A stretch of DNA of 64,000 nt from Polynucleobacter sp. HIN11. GTDB taxonomy: Bacteria > Pseudomonadota > Gammaproteobacteria > Burkholderiales > Burkholderiaceae. Where the stretch lies: assembly GCF_030297675.1 (NCBI RefSeq), contig NZ_AP028142.1:868001-932000 (forward strand). The letters are read 5' to 3'. The notes under the pieces are model-generated. The model saw only the letters and a program-made list of their open reading frames with translations. It made no database searches and was not told the origin of the DNA. Positions 54,820-62,555 of the stretch are shown here, one piece after another. The number at the start of each line of letters is the position of its first letter. Position 1 is the first letter of the stretch. A program made the translations under genes and the position numbers.

Positions 54820-55370
54820 ACTACTGCTCCTCCTGCGGCTCCAATGTCCGCCTGCAAATACCGCCTGACGATACTCGCATGCGTCATGTCTGTGCGCAAT
54901 GCGGTGAGATTCATTATCAGAATCCGCGCAATGTAGTTGGCACCATTCCCATTTGGGAGAATCAAGTTCTACTCTGTCGACGCGCGATTGCGCCTCGGCA
55001 TGGTTACTGGACATTACCAGCGGGCTTTCTAGAGGTTGGTGAGAGTACTGAACACGGCGCTGCCCGCGAGACCCTTGAGGAGGCAGGTGCGCATGTTGAT
55101 ATTGGCCCCCTCTTCTCACTTCTAAATGTGGCGCATGTTGAGCAAGTCCACCTCTTTTATTTAGCGCAGATGCGCACACCCCACTTTGAAGCGGGTATCG
55201 AGAGTTTAGAGGTCGGCTTATTTACCGAAGCACAAATCCCCTGGTCGGAGCTTGCCTTTCCGACCGTGAAGCAGACCTTGCAATGGTATTTTGAGGATCT
55301 CCGTAGCGGTGGGATCTTGCAAGGCCGCACGCGCTCGCGTGATATTTTGCCCGGTGAGCGCATTGAGTAA
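54816..55370 (+). CDS. NUDIX hydrolase with N-terminal zinc ribbon
   Basis: A 184-residue protein. Four cysteines in YCSSCGSN and HVCAQCGEIHYQNPRN form a zinc ribbon (about 4-30). The NUDIX box GFLEVGESTEHGAARETLEEAG fits Gx5Ex7REUxEExGU near 69-90. Such proteins hydrolyse NDP-linked molecules such as NADH or ADP-ribose. The substrate is uncertain. The start overlaps pabBC by 4 bases. Confidence 0.88.
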   Translation: MNYCSSCGSNVRLQIPPDDTRMRHVCAQCGEIHYQNPRNVVGTIPIWENQVLLCRRAIAPRHGYWTLPAGFLEVGESTEHGAARETLEEAGAHVDIGPLFSLLNVAHVEQVHLFYLAQMRTPHFEAGIESLEVGLFTEAQIPWSELAFPTVKQTLQWYFEDLRSGGILQGRTRSRDILPGERIE

Positions 55371-55385
55371 ATTGCATCACTGATC

Positions 55386-56123
55386 ATGAGTACCATCCCA
55401 TGGCTTGGCCCAAGCGATCCATTCCCTAACCCACTCACCCAGCCTGATCCTGACCCAGAGGTGCCGGGATTGCTCGCAGTGAGTGAACGGATCTATCCTG
55501 GACAGTTAGAGCGTGCTTACCGCAGCGGTATTTTCCCCTGGTACTCCGATCATCAGCCCGTCTTGTGGTGGTCACCTGACCCGCGCATGACTCTCAGGCC
55601 CGCGAATCTCAAAATTAGTCAGTCATTACGTAAAACAATCCGCGCATGCTTGGATGATCCAAATATGACATTGCAGGTTGATCATGATTTTCCGGGGGTA
55701 ATGCGCGCCTGCGCCACCACCGAGCGCCAAGGCCAAGATGGTACCTGGATTACGCATGAGATCATGGATGCATACACAGCATTGCATGATCAAGGGCATG
55801 CTCATTGCATCACCGTGGAGCAGAATCAGCACGCCATTGGTGGCCTATATTGCGTCTCTTTTGGGGCGATGGTGTTTGGCGAGTCGATGTTTTCTAGGGT
55901 TCGGGACTCGTCTAAGCTTGCTTTAGCAGCCTTGTGCGCATGGTGCTACGATCATGGAGTGACTTTCATTGATTGCCAACAAGAAACCGCCCATCTTCGC
56001 TCTTTGGGTGCCTTGCCGATTAGCCGCTCTGAGTTTTTAGGGCATATCGAGCGTGCGGTATCCACCCCAATCCAAGAAAAATGGGTAATGGATAAGTTCA
56101 TTCTAGAGAGATACCTGCGATGA
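55386..56123 (+). CDS. aat: Leucyl/phenylalanyl-tRNA-protein transferase
   Basis: A 245-residue N-end rule enzyme that adds Leu or Phe from tRNA to proteins with N-terminal Lys or Arg, marking them for ClpAP. The signature [24 protein letters not shown] lies near 42-65, and [20 protein letters not shown] near 158-177. It overlaps bpt by 4 bases, joining two transferases with complementary specificity. Confidence 0.96.
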   Translation: MSTIPWLGPSDPFPNPLTQPDPDPEVPGLLAVSERIYPGQLERAYRSGIFPWYSDHQPVLWWSPDPRMTLRPANLKISQSLRKTIRACLDDPNMTLQVDHDFPGVMRACATTERQGQDGTWITHEIMDAYTALHDQGHAHCITVEQNQHAIGGLYCVSFGAMVFGESMFSRVRDSSKLALAALCAWCYDHGVTFIDCQQETAHLRSLGALPISRSEFLGHIERAVSTPIQEKWVMDKFILERYLR

Positions 56124-56881
56124 GCCGTGTCCATGAACTACCGATTACGGCAATCCAGTTTTATGCCACAGCACCCTATCCGTGTAGCTACATTCCCAAC
56201 CAAATTGCTCGCTCGCAAGTTGCCACCCCTACGCATTCCATCGGCGCCGATGTTTATAGCAATTTAGTGAATGCGGGTTTTCGTCGCAGCGGCTCTTATA
56301 CCTATCGACCCTATTGCGATCATTGCAAGGCCTGTATCGCAACACGTATTCCAGTAGCCTCCTTTACTCCTAATCGCAGTCAACGCCGCGCTTGGCAAAA
56401 ACACGCCGGATTGCAGACTCAGGTCTTAAGCCTTGCGTTTACTGACGAGCACTACCAACTCTATCAGCAGTATCAATCAACCCGTCATCACTCCAGCTTG
56501 ATGGAGCACGACAATCAAGAGCAATACACACAGTTCTTATTGCAAAGCCGAGTTAACTCGCGCATGGTAGAGTTTCGGGATGGTCCGAATGATCCACATC
56601 CCGGGCGGTTGCGGATGGTGAGCATGATTGATGTCTTGGAGCAAGGCATTTCCTCGGTCTACACCTTTTATGATTCCAGTCAAGCAGGTACGAGCTATGG
56701 CACCTATAGTGTCTTGTGGCAGATTGATCAAGTTCAAAAACTCGGTCTACCCTATTTATATTTGGGCTACTACATTGCACAAAGCCCTAAAATGTCATAC
56801 AAGATTAAATTTCAACCACTGGAAGGATTGATCAACGATCAGTGGCAACCCTTGTTGCCGCATCAGCTTACTGATGATTAA
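56120..56881 (+). CDS. bpt: Aspartate/glutamate leucyltransferase
   Basis: A 253-residue protein related to eukaryotic arginyltransferases. It adds Leu to N-terminal Asp or Glu. The N-terminal cysteine-rich segment ([13 protein letters not shown]) and [21 protein letters not shown] (about 55-75) are diagnostic, and the C-terminal domain has [22 protein letters not shown]. The gene overlaps aat by 4 bases and pyrD by 8. Confidence 0.95.
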   Translation: MSRVHELPITAIQFYATAPYPCSYIPNQIARSQVATPTHSIGADVYSNLVNAGFRRSGSYTYRPYCDHCKACIATRIPVASFTPNRSQRRAWQKHAGLQTQVLSLAFTDEHYQLYQQYQSTRHHSSLMEHDNQEQYTQFLLQSRVNSRMVEFRDGPNDPHPGRLRMVSMIDVLEQGISSVYTFYDSSQAGTSYGTYSVLWQIDQVQKLGLPYLYLGYYIAQSPKMSYKIKFQPLEGLINDQWQPLLPHQLTDD

Positions 56882-57902
56882 TACCTACCCGTTTGTTCGT
56901 CCCCTGCTGTTCTCAATGGACCCCGAAGAGGCTCATGACTTCTCCTTCGCACAACTAGATCGCTTAGAGCGCTGCGGACTTCTGAAGGCCTTAATTGGCA
57001 AACCCATCATCAAGCCGGTTGAGCTCTGCGGTTTACGATTTCGTAATCCAGTGGGTTTGGCTGCCGGTTTAGATAAAGATGGCAAACATATTGACGCACT
57101 TGCAAGCCTTGGATTTGGGTTCTTAGAAATTGGCACCGTGACCCCCTTACCACAACCAGGTAATCCCAAGCCGCGCATGTTTCGTCTGCCAAGTGCAAAC
57201 GCCTTAATTAATCGCATGGGCTTTAATAATGATGGAGTTGATGCCTGTATTGAACGTGTCAAACGCTCTCGGTTTTACCAAGAGGGTGGCGTGATTGGTC
57301 TCAATATTGGTAAGAACGCCAGCACTCCGATCGAAGATGCTGCTAATGACTACGTGACCTGCATGCGCAAGGTGTATCCAGTGGCAAGCTACATCACGGC
57401 TAACATCTCATCACCAAATACCAAAAACTTGCGCGATCTTCAGGGTGAAACGATGTTGCGCCAGTTATTACAAGCGCTTCACCAAACCCGTCAAGATTTA
57501 AGTAATCAGTTAGGCGTGCGTAAGCCACTCTTTCTTAAAATTGCACCGGATCTTGAGGCCGCTGATCTTAGGCTGATTGCCGAGCTCTTAATGGAGTTTG
57601 AGATCGATGCGGTGATTGCTACGAATACCACTATTGCACGCACCGGTGTAGAGGAGCTCGAGCATGGTCATGAAACTGGGGGTCTCTCAGGGTCGCCTGT
57701 TTTGGCTCGCTCCAATCAAACGATTTATGATTTATTTCAGGTGCTTCATAACCGTATACCCATTATTGGGGTTGGCGGCATACTGTCTGGCGAGAACGTC
57801 AAACAGAAACTCGATGCAGGCGCTAGTATGGTGCAAATTTATACGGGGCTCATCTATCAAGGACCTAAACTCATTGCAGATTGCGTCCGGGCCTTTCCCT
57901 AG
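56874..57902 (+). CDS. pyrD: Dihydroorotate dehydrogenase (quinone)
   Basis: A 342-residue class 2 FMN enzyme of pyrimidine synthesis. The N-terminal helices ([17 protein letters not shown]) anchor it to the inner membrane. The catalytic serine is in [16 protein letters not shown], with IATNTTIAR and [15 protein letters not shown] for FMN binding. The ATG overlaps the bpt end by 8 bases. No terminator is visible before the IclR gene. Confidence 0.96.
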   Translation: MINTYPFVRPLLFSMDPEEAHDFSFAQLDRLERCGLLKALIGKPIIKPVELCGLRFRNPVGLAAGLDKDGKHIDALASLGFGFLEIGTVTPLPQPGNPKPRMFRLPSANALINRMGFNNDGVDACIERVKRSRFYQEGGVIGLNIGKNASTPIEDAANDYVTCMRKVYPVASYITANISSPNTKNLRDLQGETMLRQLLQALHQTRQDLSNQLGVRKPLFLKIAPDLEAADLRLIAELLMEFEIDAVIATNTTIARTGVEELEHGHETGGLSGSPVLARSNQTIYDLFQVLHNRIPIIGVGGILSGENVKQKLDAGASMVQIYTGLIYQGPKLIADCVRAFP

Positions 57903-57925
57903 AGACTTCATCCGTCCCTTAGTTG

Positions 57926-57954
57926 TTGAATTGCTCCGGTTGATTTACTATTAG
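57926..57954 (+). promoter_or_regulatory. Possible sigma-70 promoter before the IclR gene
   Basis: TTGAAT at 57926-57931 and TATTAG at 57949-57954 are 17 bases apart, leaving a leader of about 40 bases to the ATG at 58000. It is the best pair in the 97-base gap, but both hexamers deviate from consensus. Confidence 0.35.
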
Positions 57955-57999
57955 ATTTCACAATACGCAACGCTGTAAAAACTCATTACAATCATCAAT

Positions 58000-58806
58000 A
58001 TGGATAGCAAGGCAACCAAAAACTCCGGTGATGTTGGCAAGACGGCAATTCAGGTCGTTGAGCGCATGATGAACCTGCTTGATTGTTTGGCCGATCAGGA
58101 AGAAGCGAGTAGCCTCAAACTGCTCTCTCAAAAAACCGGATTACATCCTTCTACGGCGCACCGCATTCTCAACGACATGGTTGCCTGTCGCTTAGTCGAG
58201 CGTGGTGATGGTGGAACGTATAAATTAGGCTTACGGCTCTTAGAGCTTGGTAATTTGGTCAAAGAGCGTCTATCCGTTCGAGAAGCTGCTCAACTGCCTA
58301 TGCGAGCCCTTCATAAGCTGACCGGGGAAACCGTCAATCTCTCTGTTCGTCAGGGTGATGAAATTGTCTATGTCGACCGTGCCTATAGTGAACGCTCTGG
58401 GATGCAAGTGGTGCGCGCCATTGGTGGTCGTGCCCCATTACATCTCACCTCCGTTGGTAAATTATTCTTGGCGGTCGATGACCCCAATCAAGTACGCGCC
58501 TATGCTACCCGAACGGGTCTTGCCGGCCATACGCGCAACAGCATCACACAGTTAGCGAAGCTTGAGAGTGAGCTTGGTAGTGTTCGTCACGTGGGCCACT
58601 CACGGGATAACGAAGAGCTTGAGCTCGGAGTGAGTTGCCTCGCGGCTGGCATTTTGGATGACACGGGTAAGTTAGTGGCAGGTCTATCACTGAGCTCACC
58701 AACCGATCGCATGCAACCCGATTGGCTCAAGGCCTTACAAGAAACTGCGCTACAGATTTCTAAGGGTCTGGGATATAAACCCCAAACCAGCTCTAAAACC
58801 GACTAG
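58000..58806 (+). CDS. IclR-family transcriptional regulator
   Basis: A 268-residue regulator. The N-terminal winged helix (residues about 18-80) has SLKLLSQKTGLHPSTAHRIL, and the IclR effector domain follows (about 90-260), with VSCLAAGILDDTGKLVAGLSL near the end. It typically senses small aromatic or carboxylic acids. No likely target operon is beside it, since the next gene faces it. The ligand is unknown. Confidence 0.9.
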   Translation: MDSKATKNSGDVGKTAIQVVERMMNLLDCLADQEEASSLKLLSQKTGLHPSTAHRILNDMVACRLVERGDGGTYKLGLRLLELGNLVKERLSVREAAQLPMRALHKLTGETVNLSVRQGDEIVYVDRAYSERSGMQVVRAIGGRAPLHLTSVGKLFLAVDDPNQVRAYATRTGLAGHTRNSITQLAKLESELGSVRHVGHSRDNEELELGVSCLAAGILDDTGKLVAGLSLSSPTDRMQPDWLKALQETALQISKGLGYKPQTSSKTD

Positions 58807-58809
58807 TCT

Positions 58810-59907
58810 CTACATTGTCAGGCGGCGAATCGGCTTGGGCTCACCAGGCTGATAACTTTCAATCCAGTCTCGTACCCGAACGGCATCCGCAAAGCGCGAT
58901 TGGGTTCCAACCGAATCCAAGAACACGAGCAGTATGGGTAGGCCGTTTACTTTGGCTTGCATCACTAAGCACTTACCGGCCGCACTAATGAACCCCGTTT
59001 TTTGCAAGCCGATTTCCATATCACCCGCGCGCACCAGTCGGTTGGTATTTAAGAATACCTGTGGGCGTTTATTAATGACCAAGGTCGTATCGGGCCAGAC
59101 TGAGAACTCCCGAATCAATTTGTAGTTATAAGAAGCAACCAACATTCTGGCTAAATCCTCAGCGGTCGATACATTGGTCGCCAATAAACCGGTTGGATCG
59201 GTAAAGTTGGAATGGGTCATTCCCAAAGAATAGGCTTTGTGATTCATGGCCTCGACGAAGGCCTTCGCACCGCCTGGATAATTGCGAGCCAATAAATACG
59301 AGGTGCGGTTCTCTGAAGACATCAACGCCAGGAGGAGCGCTTCCTCACGGGTTAACTTGGTCCCCAAAGACAAGCGAGATTTAGCATAAATCTTCACATC
59401 CTCTTGGGTAATCGTGAGAACTTCGTTCAGTGGTGCGTTGGAATCAAGCACCACCATCGCGGTCATGAGTTTAGTAATGGATGCAATAGGCAAGCTGACA
59501 TCTGGATTTTTCTCAAAGAGGATATCTTTAGAGTGCTGATCCACTACCATCGCCACACTCGACTTGAGATTGAGATCATCGGGTTGGTTTCGTAACCCCA
59601 TGGCAGTTGCAAATGATGGACGACCAGCGGCCTGGGGGGGATTCTTGGGGCGATTGACCGTGGTTCGAACCTGCTTCGAATTAGCAGACTTGGGCTTTTG
59701 AGCCGCCGTCGACTTGTTTCCCTGGGCGCTCTGTTTCGGCTTGTTCGCTTGAGAACTATTTGAAGACTGCGCCAAGGCTGGCTCAGTAACACCAAGAGTA
59801 ATGCTAAGAATGCCAAGGAAAAGAATCTGGAGGGGGCGTCGGGCCCTTGTCTGCTGTTCAGACAAATGACGAGTAACTGAATTAATAAACGCTTGAATCA
59901 ATCTCAA
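58810..59907 (-). CDS. D-alanyl-D-alanine endopeptidase, PBP7/DacA family
   Basis: A 365-residue penicillin-binding protein. The active-site motifs are S143-x-x-K146 (IASITKLMTAM), SSEN near 196, and KTG in LQKTGFISAAG near 308. A signal or anchor segment (about 26-46, ending ALA) is followed by a Lys/Ser/Gln-rich linker to about residue 95. PBP7-type enzymes cut peptidoglycan cross-links. The start is TTG 59907 with GGGA before it, because no ATG precedes the signal segment. It faces the IclR gene with a 3-base gap. Confidence 0.88.
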   Translation of the reverse strand: MRLIQAFINSVTRHLSEQQTRARRPLQILFLGILSITLGVTEPALAQSSNSSQANKPKQSAQGNKSTAAQKPKSANSKQVRTTVNRPKNPPQAAGRPSFATAMGLRNQPDDLNLKSSVAMVVDQHSKDILFEKNPDVSLPIASITKLMTAMVVLDSNAPLNEVLTITQEDVKIYAKSRLSLGTKLTREEALLLALMSSENRTSYLLARNYPGGAKAFVEAMNHKAYSLGMTHSNFTDPTGLLATNVSTAEDLARMLVASYNYKLIREFSVWPDTTLVINKRPQVFLNTNRLVRAGDMEIGLQKTGFISAAGKCLVMQAKVNGLPILLVFLDSVGTQSRFADAVRVRDWIESYQPGEPKPIRRLTM

Positions 59908-59950
59908 TATAAATCCCAGAATTCAGTACAGTTACATAATAATAACTGGA

Positions 59951-60835
59951 TTAGCGCTTGGCTGGTATTTTTCCTTGGTAGTTGACCAAGATCACCGCGG
60001 TCATCGTTAGCAATAGCCCCGCTAGCATCATGAGAGTCAGGGGTTCATCAAATAGTATCCAGGCCATCAACGCTGTGGTGGGTGGTGTTAGATATAAAAG
60101 ACTCGTAACCTTGGTGGCAGCACCCTTACGAATCAAAATAAACAATAAACTAATTGCACCAATCGAGGTGGGCAAAATGCCCCAGAGCAAGGCCCCAATC
60201 ACTGGCGTATTCCAGATAATCTCACGGGTCTCAAAGAGCAAGGCAACAATCAAGCATAAGAGAGCTGAGATCGAAAACTGAATCATCGATCCAACCCGAA
60301 GATCAAAATCTGGGCAGTATTTTTTCTGGTAGAGCGTACCAAAGGTAATGGCAAATAAAGCGGCAATCGCAAAACCATAGGCACTGATTGGAATATCCAA
60401 AAAGCTGGTTTTATCAGCCACCACCAAAGCCACACCACCAATGCCCAAAACCAAACCAAGCCATTGGCGATAGTTAACCCGCTCGGCAACCCATGACGCA
60501 CTCCACGCCGTTAAGATGGGTTGCAATCCCACAATCAATGCGATCAGTCCAGCGGTCATCCCCAAACGCACCGCACTCCATACCCCCATGACATAGCCAA
60601 ATTGCAATAGCACTCCAGCGACTGCAATATGGATGGTCTGGCTGCGGTTTGGCCAGATGGGTTTCCAGAACAAAATGATGAGACCCATCACGAGCAATAC
60701 GCCAGTAAAGCGCAAGAATAAAAATGTGGCGGGCTCCATGTATGGCATACCAAAGCGCGCAATGATGAATCCCGTACTCCAGATAAATACAAATAATGGC
60801 GCGGCAAATGCCTCGATTGGAGTGGCTGATTTCAT
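59951..60835 (-). CDS. EamA/DMT-family transporter
   Basis: A 294-residue membrane protein with ten hydrophobic helices in two repeats of five, the drug/metabolite transporter layout. Recognisable are FIWSTGFIIARFGMPYMEP at the first helix and PPTTALMAWILFDEPLTLMMLAG near 245-267. It may export amino acids or related metabolites. The substrate is not readable. Its start overlaps the stop of the deacetylase-like gene by 4 bases. Confidence 0.87.
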   Translation of the reverse strand: MKSATPIEAFAAPLFVFIWSTGFIIARFGMPYMEPATFLFLRFTGVLLVMGLIILFWKPIWPNRSQTIHIAVAGVLLQFGYVMGVWSAVRLGMTAGLIALIVGLQPILTAWSASWVAERVNYRQWLGLVLGIGGVALVVADKTSFLDIPISAYGFAIAALFAITFGTLYQKKYCPDFDLRVGSMIQFSISALLCLIVALLFETREIIWNTPVIGALLWGILPTSIGAISLLFILIRKGAATKVTSLLYLTPPTTALMAWILFDEPLTLMMLAGLLLTMTAVILVNYQGKIPAKR

Positions 60836-61755
60836 GAAGAGGGTCGAGATTTGGAGGTACTCATTTTATGCTGATGCGCACTTGCAATTTGGATCGTTTG
60901 ATAATGAATCTGCACGGTATCCTCAATTGGATTAGCGTACCCTCCTGCCATCGCAATGGCGATAGGGATACCCCGCTCTCCCACAAATGCCATGACCTGT
61001 TGATCACGTAGCGCTAGCCCCTCTTTTGTGAGTCTTAGGCGTCCCAAGCGATCACCCTCAAAAGGATCGGCACCGGCCAAGTAAATCAGAAATTCAATGT
61101 CATGTTTTGCAAGAAACTCGAGGGCCTGTTCGAGAGCCTCTAGATAGATGGTGTCGCCACTACCGTCGGCTAAGGCAATATCCAGATCACTGTTCGTTTT
61201 TGCGAATGGATAGTTTTTCTCACCATGGATCGAGACCGTGCAAATCGCAGGATCATGTTGCAAAATCGCTGCCGTGCCATCGCCTTGATGAACATCGAGG
61301 TCCAGAATGCCGATTCTTCGAGGACTGATTGGGTACTTCATCAGCACCCGCGCCGCAATCGCGGCATCATTGAAAACGCAAAAGCCCGAGCCCTTGTTAC
61401 GGTAGGCGTGATGGGTACCACCCGCTAGATTGACTGCGACACCCTCCTCGATAGCAGATTGACATGCGGCAATCGTGGCACCCACCGAGCGGCGGGAACG
61501 CTCCACCATTTTCTCTGACCAAGGAAATCCGATTTCTTTCTGCTCTGCCTCACTCAGGGTTCCACTAATCACCCGTTGCAGGTAGGAAGCGTCATGGGCT
61601 AAGAGCAGTTCTGTATCACTTGCCCTGGGTGCCTCAAGTAATTGAGCGTCTGGAAGATCAACAACCAAATCTCGCAGCATCCTGTACTTCGCCATCGGAA
61701 ACCGATGCCCCGCGGGCAAGGGTAATACAAAGTGATCGCTGTAGTAGGCTTTCAA
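60832..61755 (-). CDS. Histone deacetylase-family metal hydrolase
   Basis: A 307-residue arginase/deacetylase fold protein. GGTHHAYRNKGSGFCVFND (about 111-129) and ILDLDVHQGDGTAAI carry zinc and proton-transfer residues, and LAGADPFEGDRLGRLRLT holds the last ligand. Bacterial members act on acetylpolyamines, acetoin-related or other small amides, or acetyl-lysine. The precise substrate is open. The start is TTG at 61755, because the domain motif YYSDHFVLPLPAGHRFP begins at once. A DMT transporter gene overlaps it. Confidence 0.87.
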   Translation of the reverse strand: MKAYYSDHFVLPLPAGHRFPMAKYRMLRDLVVDLPDAQLLEAPRASDTELLLAHDASYLQRVISGTLSEAEQKEIGFPWSEKMVERSRRSVGATIAACQSAIEEGVAVNLAGGTHHAYRNKGSGFCVFNDAAIAARVLMKYPISPRRIGILDLDVHQGDGTAAILQHDPAICTVSIHGEKNYPFAKTNSDLDIALADGSGDTIYLEALEQALEFLAKHDIEFLIYLAGADPFEGDRLGRLRLTKEGLALRDQQVMAFVGERGIPIAIAMAGGYANPIEDTVQIHYQTIQIASAHQHKMSTSKSRPSS

Positions 61756-61826
61756 GGAATCTAAGGTTTATTGTATAAGTTACTGATTATATTGAATTAT
61801 TAATATTAATCTTACGGCTAATATTT

Positions 61827-61845
61827 TTTGTTGCGACGCAACAAA
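61827..61845. promoter_or_regulatory. Palindrome overlapping the phasin -35 element, possible PhaR operator
   Basis: TTTGTTGCG and CGCAACAAA flank a single A, a perfect 19-base palindrome with core TGC-N3-GCA. It overlaps the -35 hexamer at 61831-61836. PhaR, the repressor of phasin genes in polyhydroxybutyrate producers, is reported to recognise TGC-N3-GCA-like sites. That this one is bound by PhaR is inference. Confidence 0.65.
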
Positions 61846-61859
61846 TCTTCTCCTATAAT
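61831..61859 (+). promoter_or_regulatory. Sigma-70 promoter of the phasin gene
   Basis: TTGCGA at 61831-61836 and a perfect TATAAT at 61854-61859 are separated by 17 bases. Transcription would start near 61866, leaving a leader of about 48 bases with the strong AAAGGAG before ATG 61914. Confidence 0.8.
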
Positions 61860-61913
61860 CAAAGGTAAGATGACTTTAACCAGTCTCCCCCATTTAAATT
61901 AAAGGAGTTCATC

Positions 61914-62474
61914 ATGAACCTAACCCCAGAACAAATTGCGGCCGCCCAAAAGGCTAATCTGGAGACCCTTGCCGGTCTTACCAATCAAGCCCTCAAAAGC
62001 GTTGAGAAACTCGTTGAACTCAATATGCAAATCGCCAAGAATAGTTTGAGCGAGAGCATGAGCAATGCCAAGAAAGCACTAGAAGTACGCGATGTTCAAC
62101 AACTCATTACCCAGCAAGCTGAAATGATTCAGCCAATGGCTGAGCGCATGATGAACTACGGTCGTGATCTCTATGAGATTGCACAAGATAGCTCCCATGC
62201 GTTTACCAAAACGGCAGAGGCAGAGTTCGCTGCTAACCAGAAAAAATTGCAATCCATGGTTGATGAGTGGACCAAAAACGCTCCGGCCGGGTCAGATGCT
62301 GCCGTGCAAATGATGAAGCAAGCAATCGCGGCAGCAAACAACAGCTATGAGACCAGCCAAAAGGCTATCAAGCACGCGATGGAAGTGGCGCAAGCCAATA
62401 TGCAAAATGCAGCAGATACTGTGACCAAAGCGGCTAGTAAAGCAGCAAAAGCCTCGAAGAAGTCTTCTGAGTAA
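61914..62474 (+). CDS. phaP: Phasin family protein
   Basis: A 186-residue, nearly all-helical protein with the phasin pattern [20 protein letters not shown] at the start and [23 protein letters not shown] in the middle. The C-terminus is Ala/Lys-rich ([13 protein letters not shown]). Phasins coat polyhydroxyalkanoate granules and control their size. It has a strong promoter, an AAAGGAG site and a rho-independent terminator, which suggests high expression. It stands alone, convergent with lpd. Confidence 0.92.
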   Translation: MNLTPEQIAAAQKANLETLAGLTNQALKSVEKLVELNMQIAKNSLSESMSNAKKALEVRDVQQLITQQAEMIQPMAERMMNYGRDLYEIAQDSSHAFTKTAEAEFAANQKKLQSMVDEWTKNAPAGSDAAVQMMKQAIAAANNSYETSQKAIKHAMEVAQANMQNAADTVTKAASKAAKASKKSSE

Positions 62475-62496
62475 TTTATAGAACGATTGAAGTTGA

Positions 62497-62520
62497 AACC
62501 CCGCTGCGGCGGGGTTTTTT
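62497..62520 (+). terminator. Rho-independent terminator after phasin
   Basis: AACCCCGC at 62497-62504 and GCGGGGTT at 62509-62516 form an 8-pair stem with a TGCG loop, and T residues run to 62520. It lies 22 bases after the phasin stop. It is the clearest terminator in the window. Confidence 0.93.
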
Positions 62521-62555
62521 CTTGGGGCCCAGGATTCGTAAATCTTTTTTGTACG

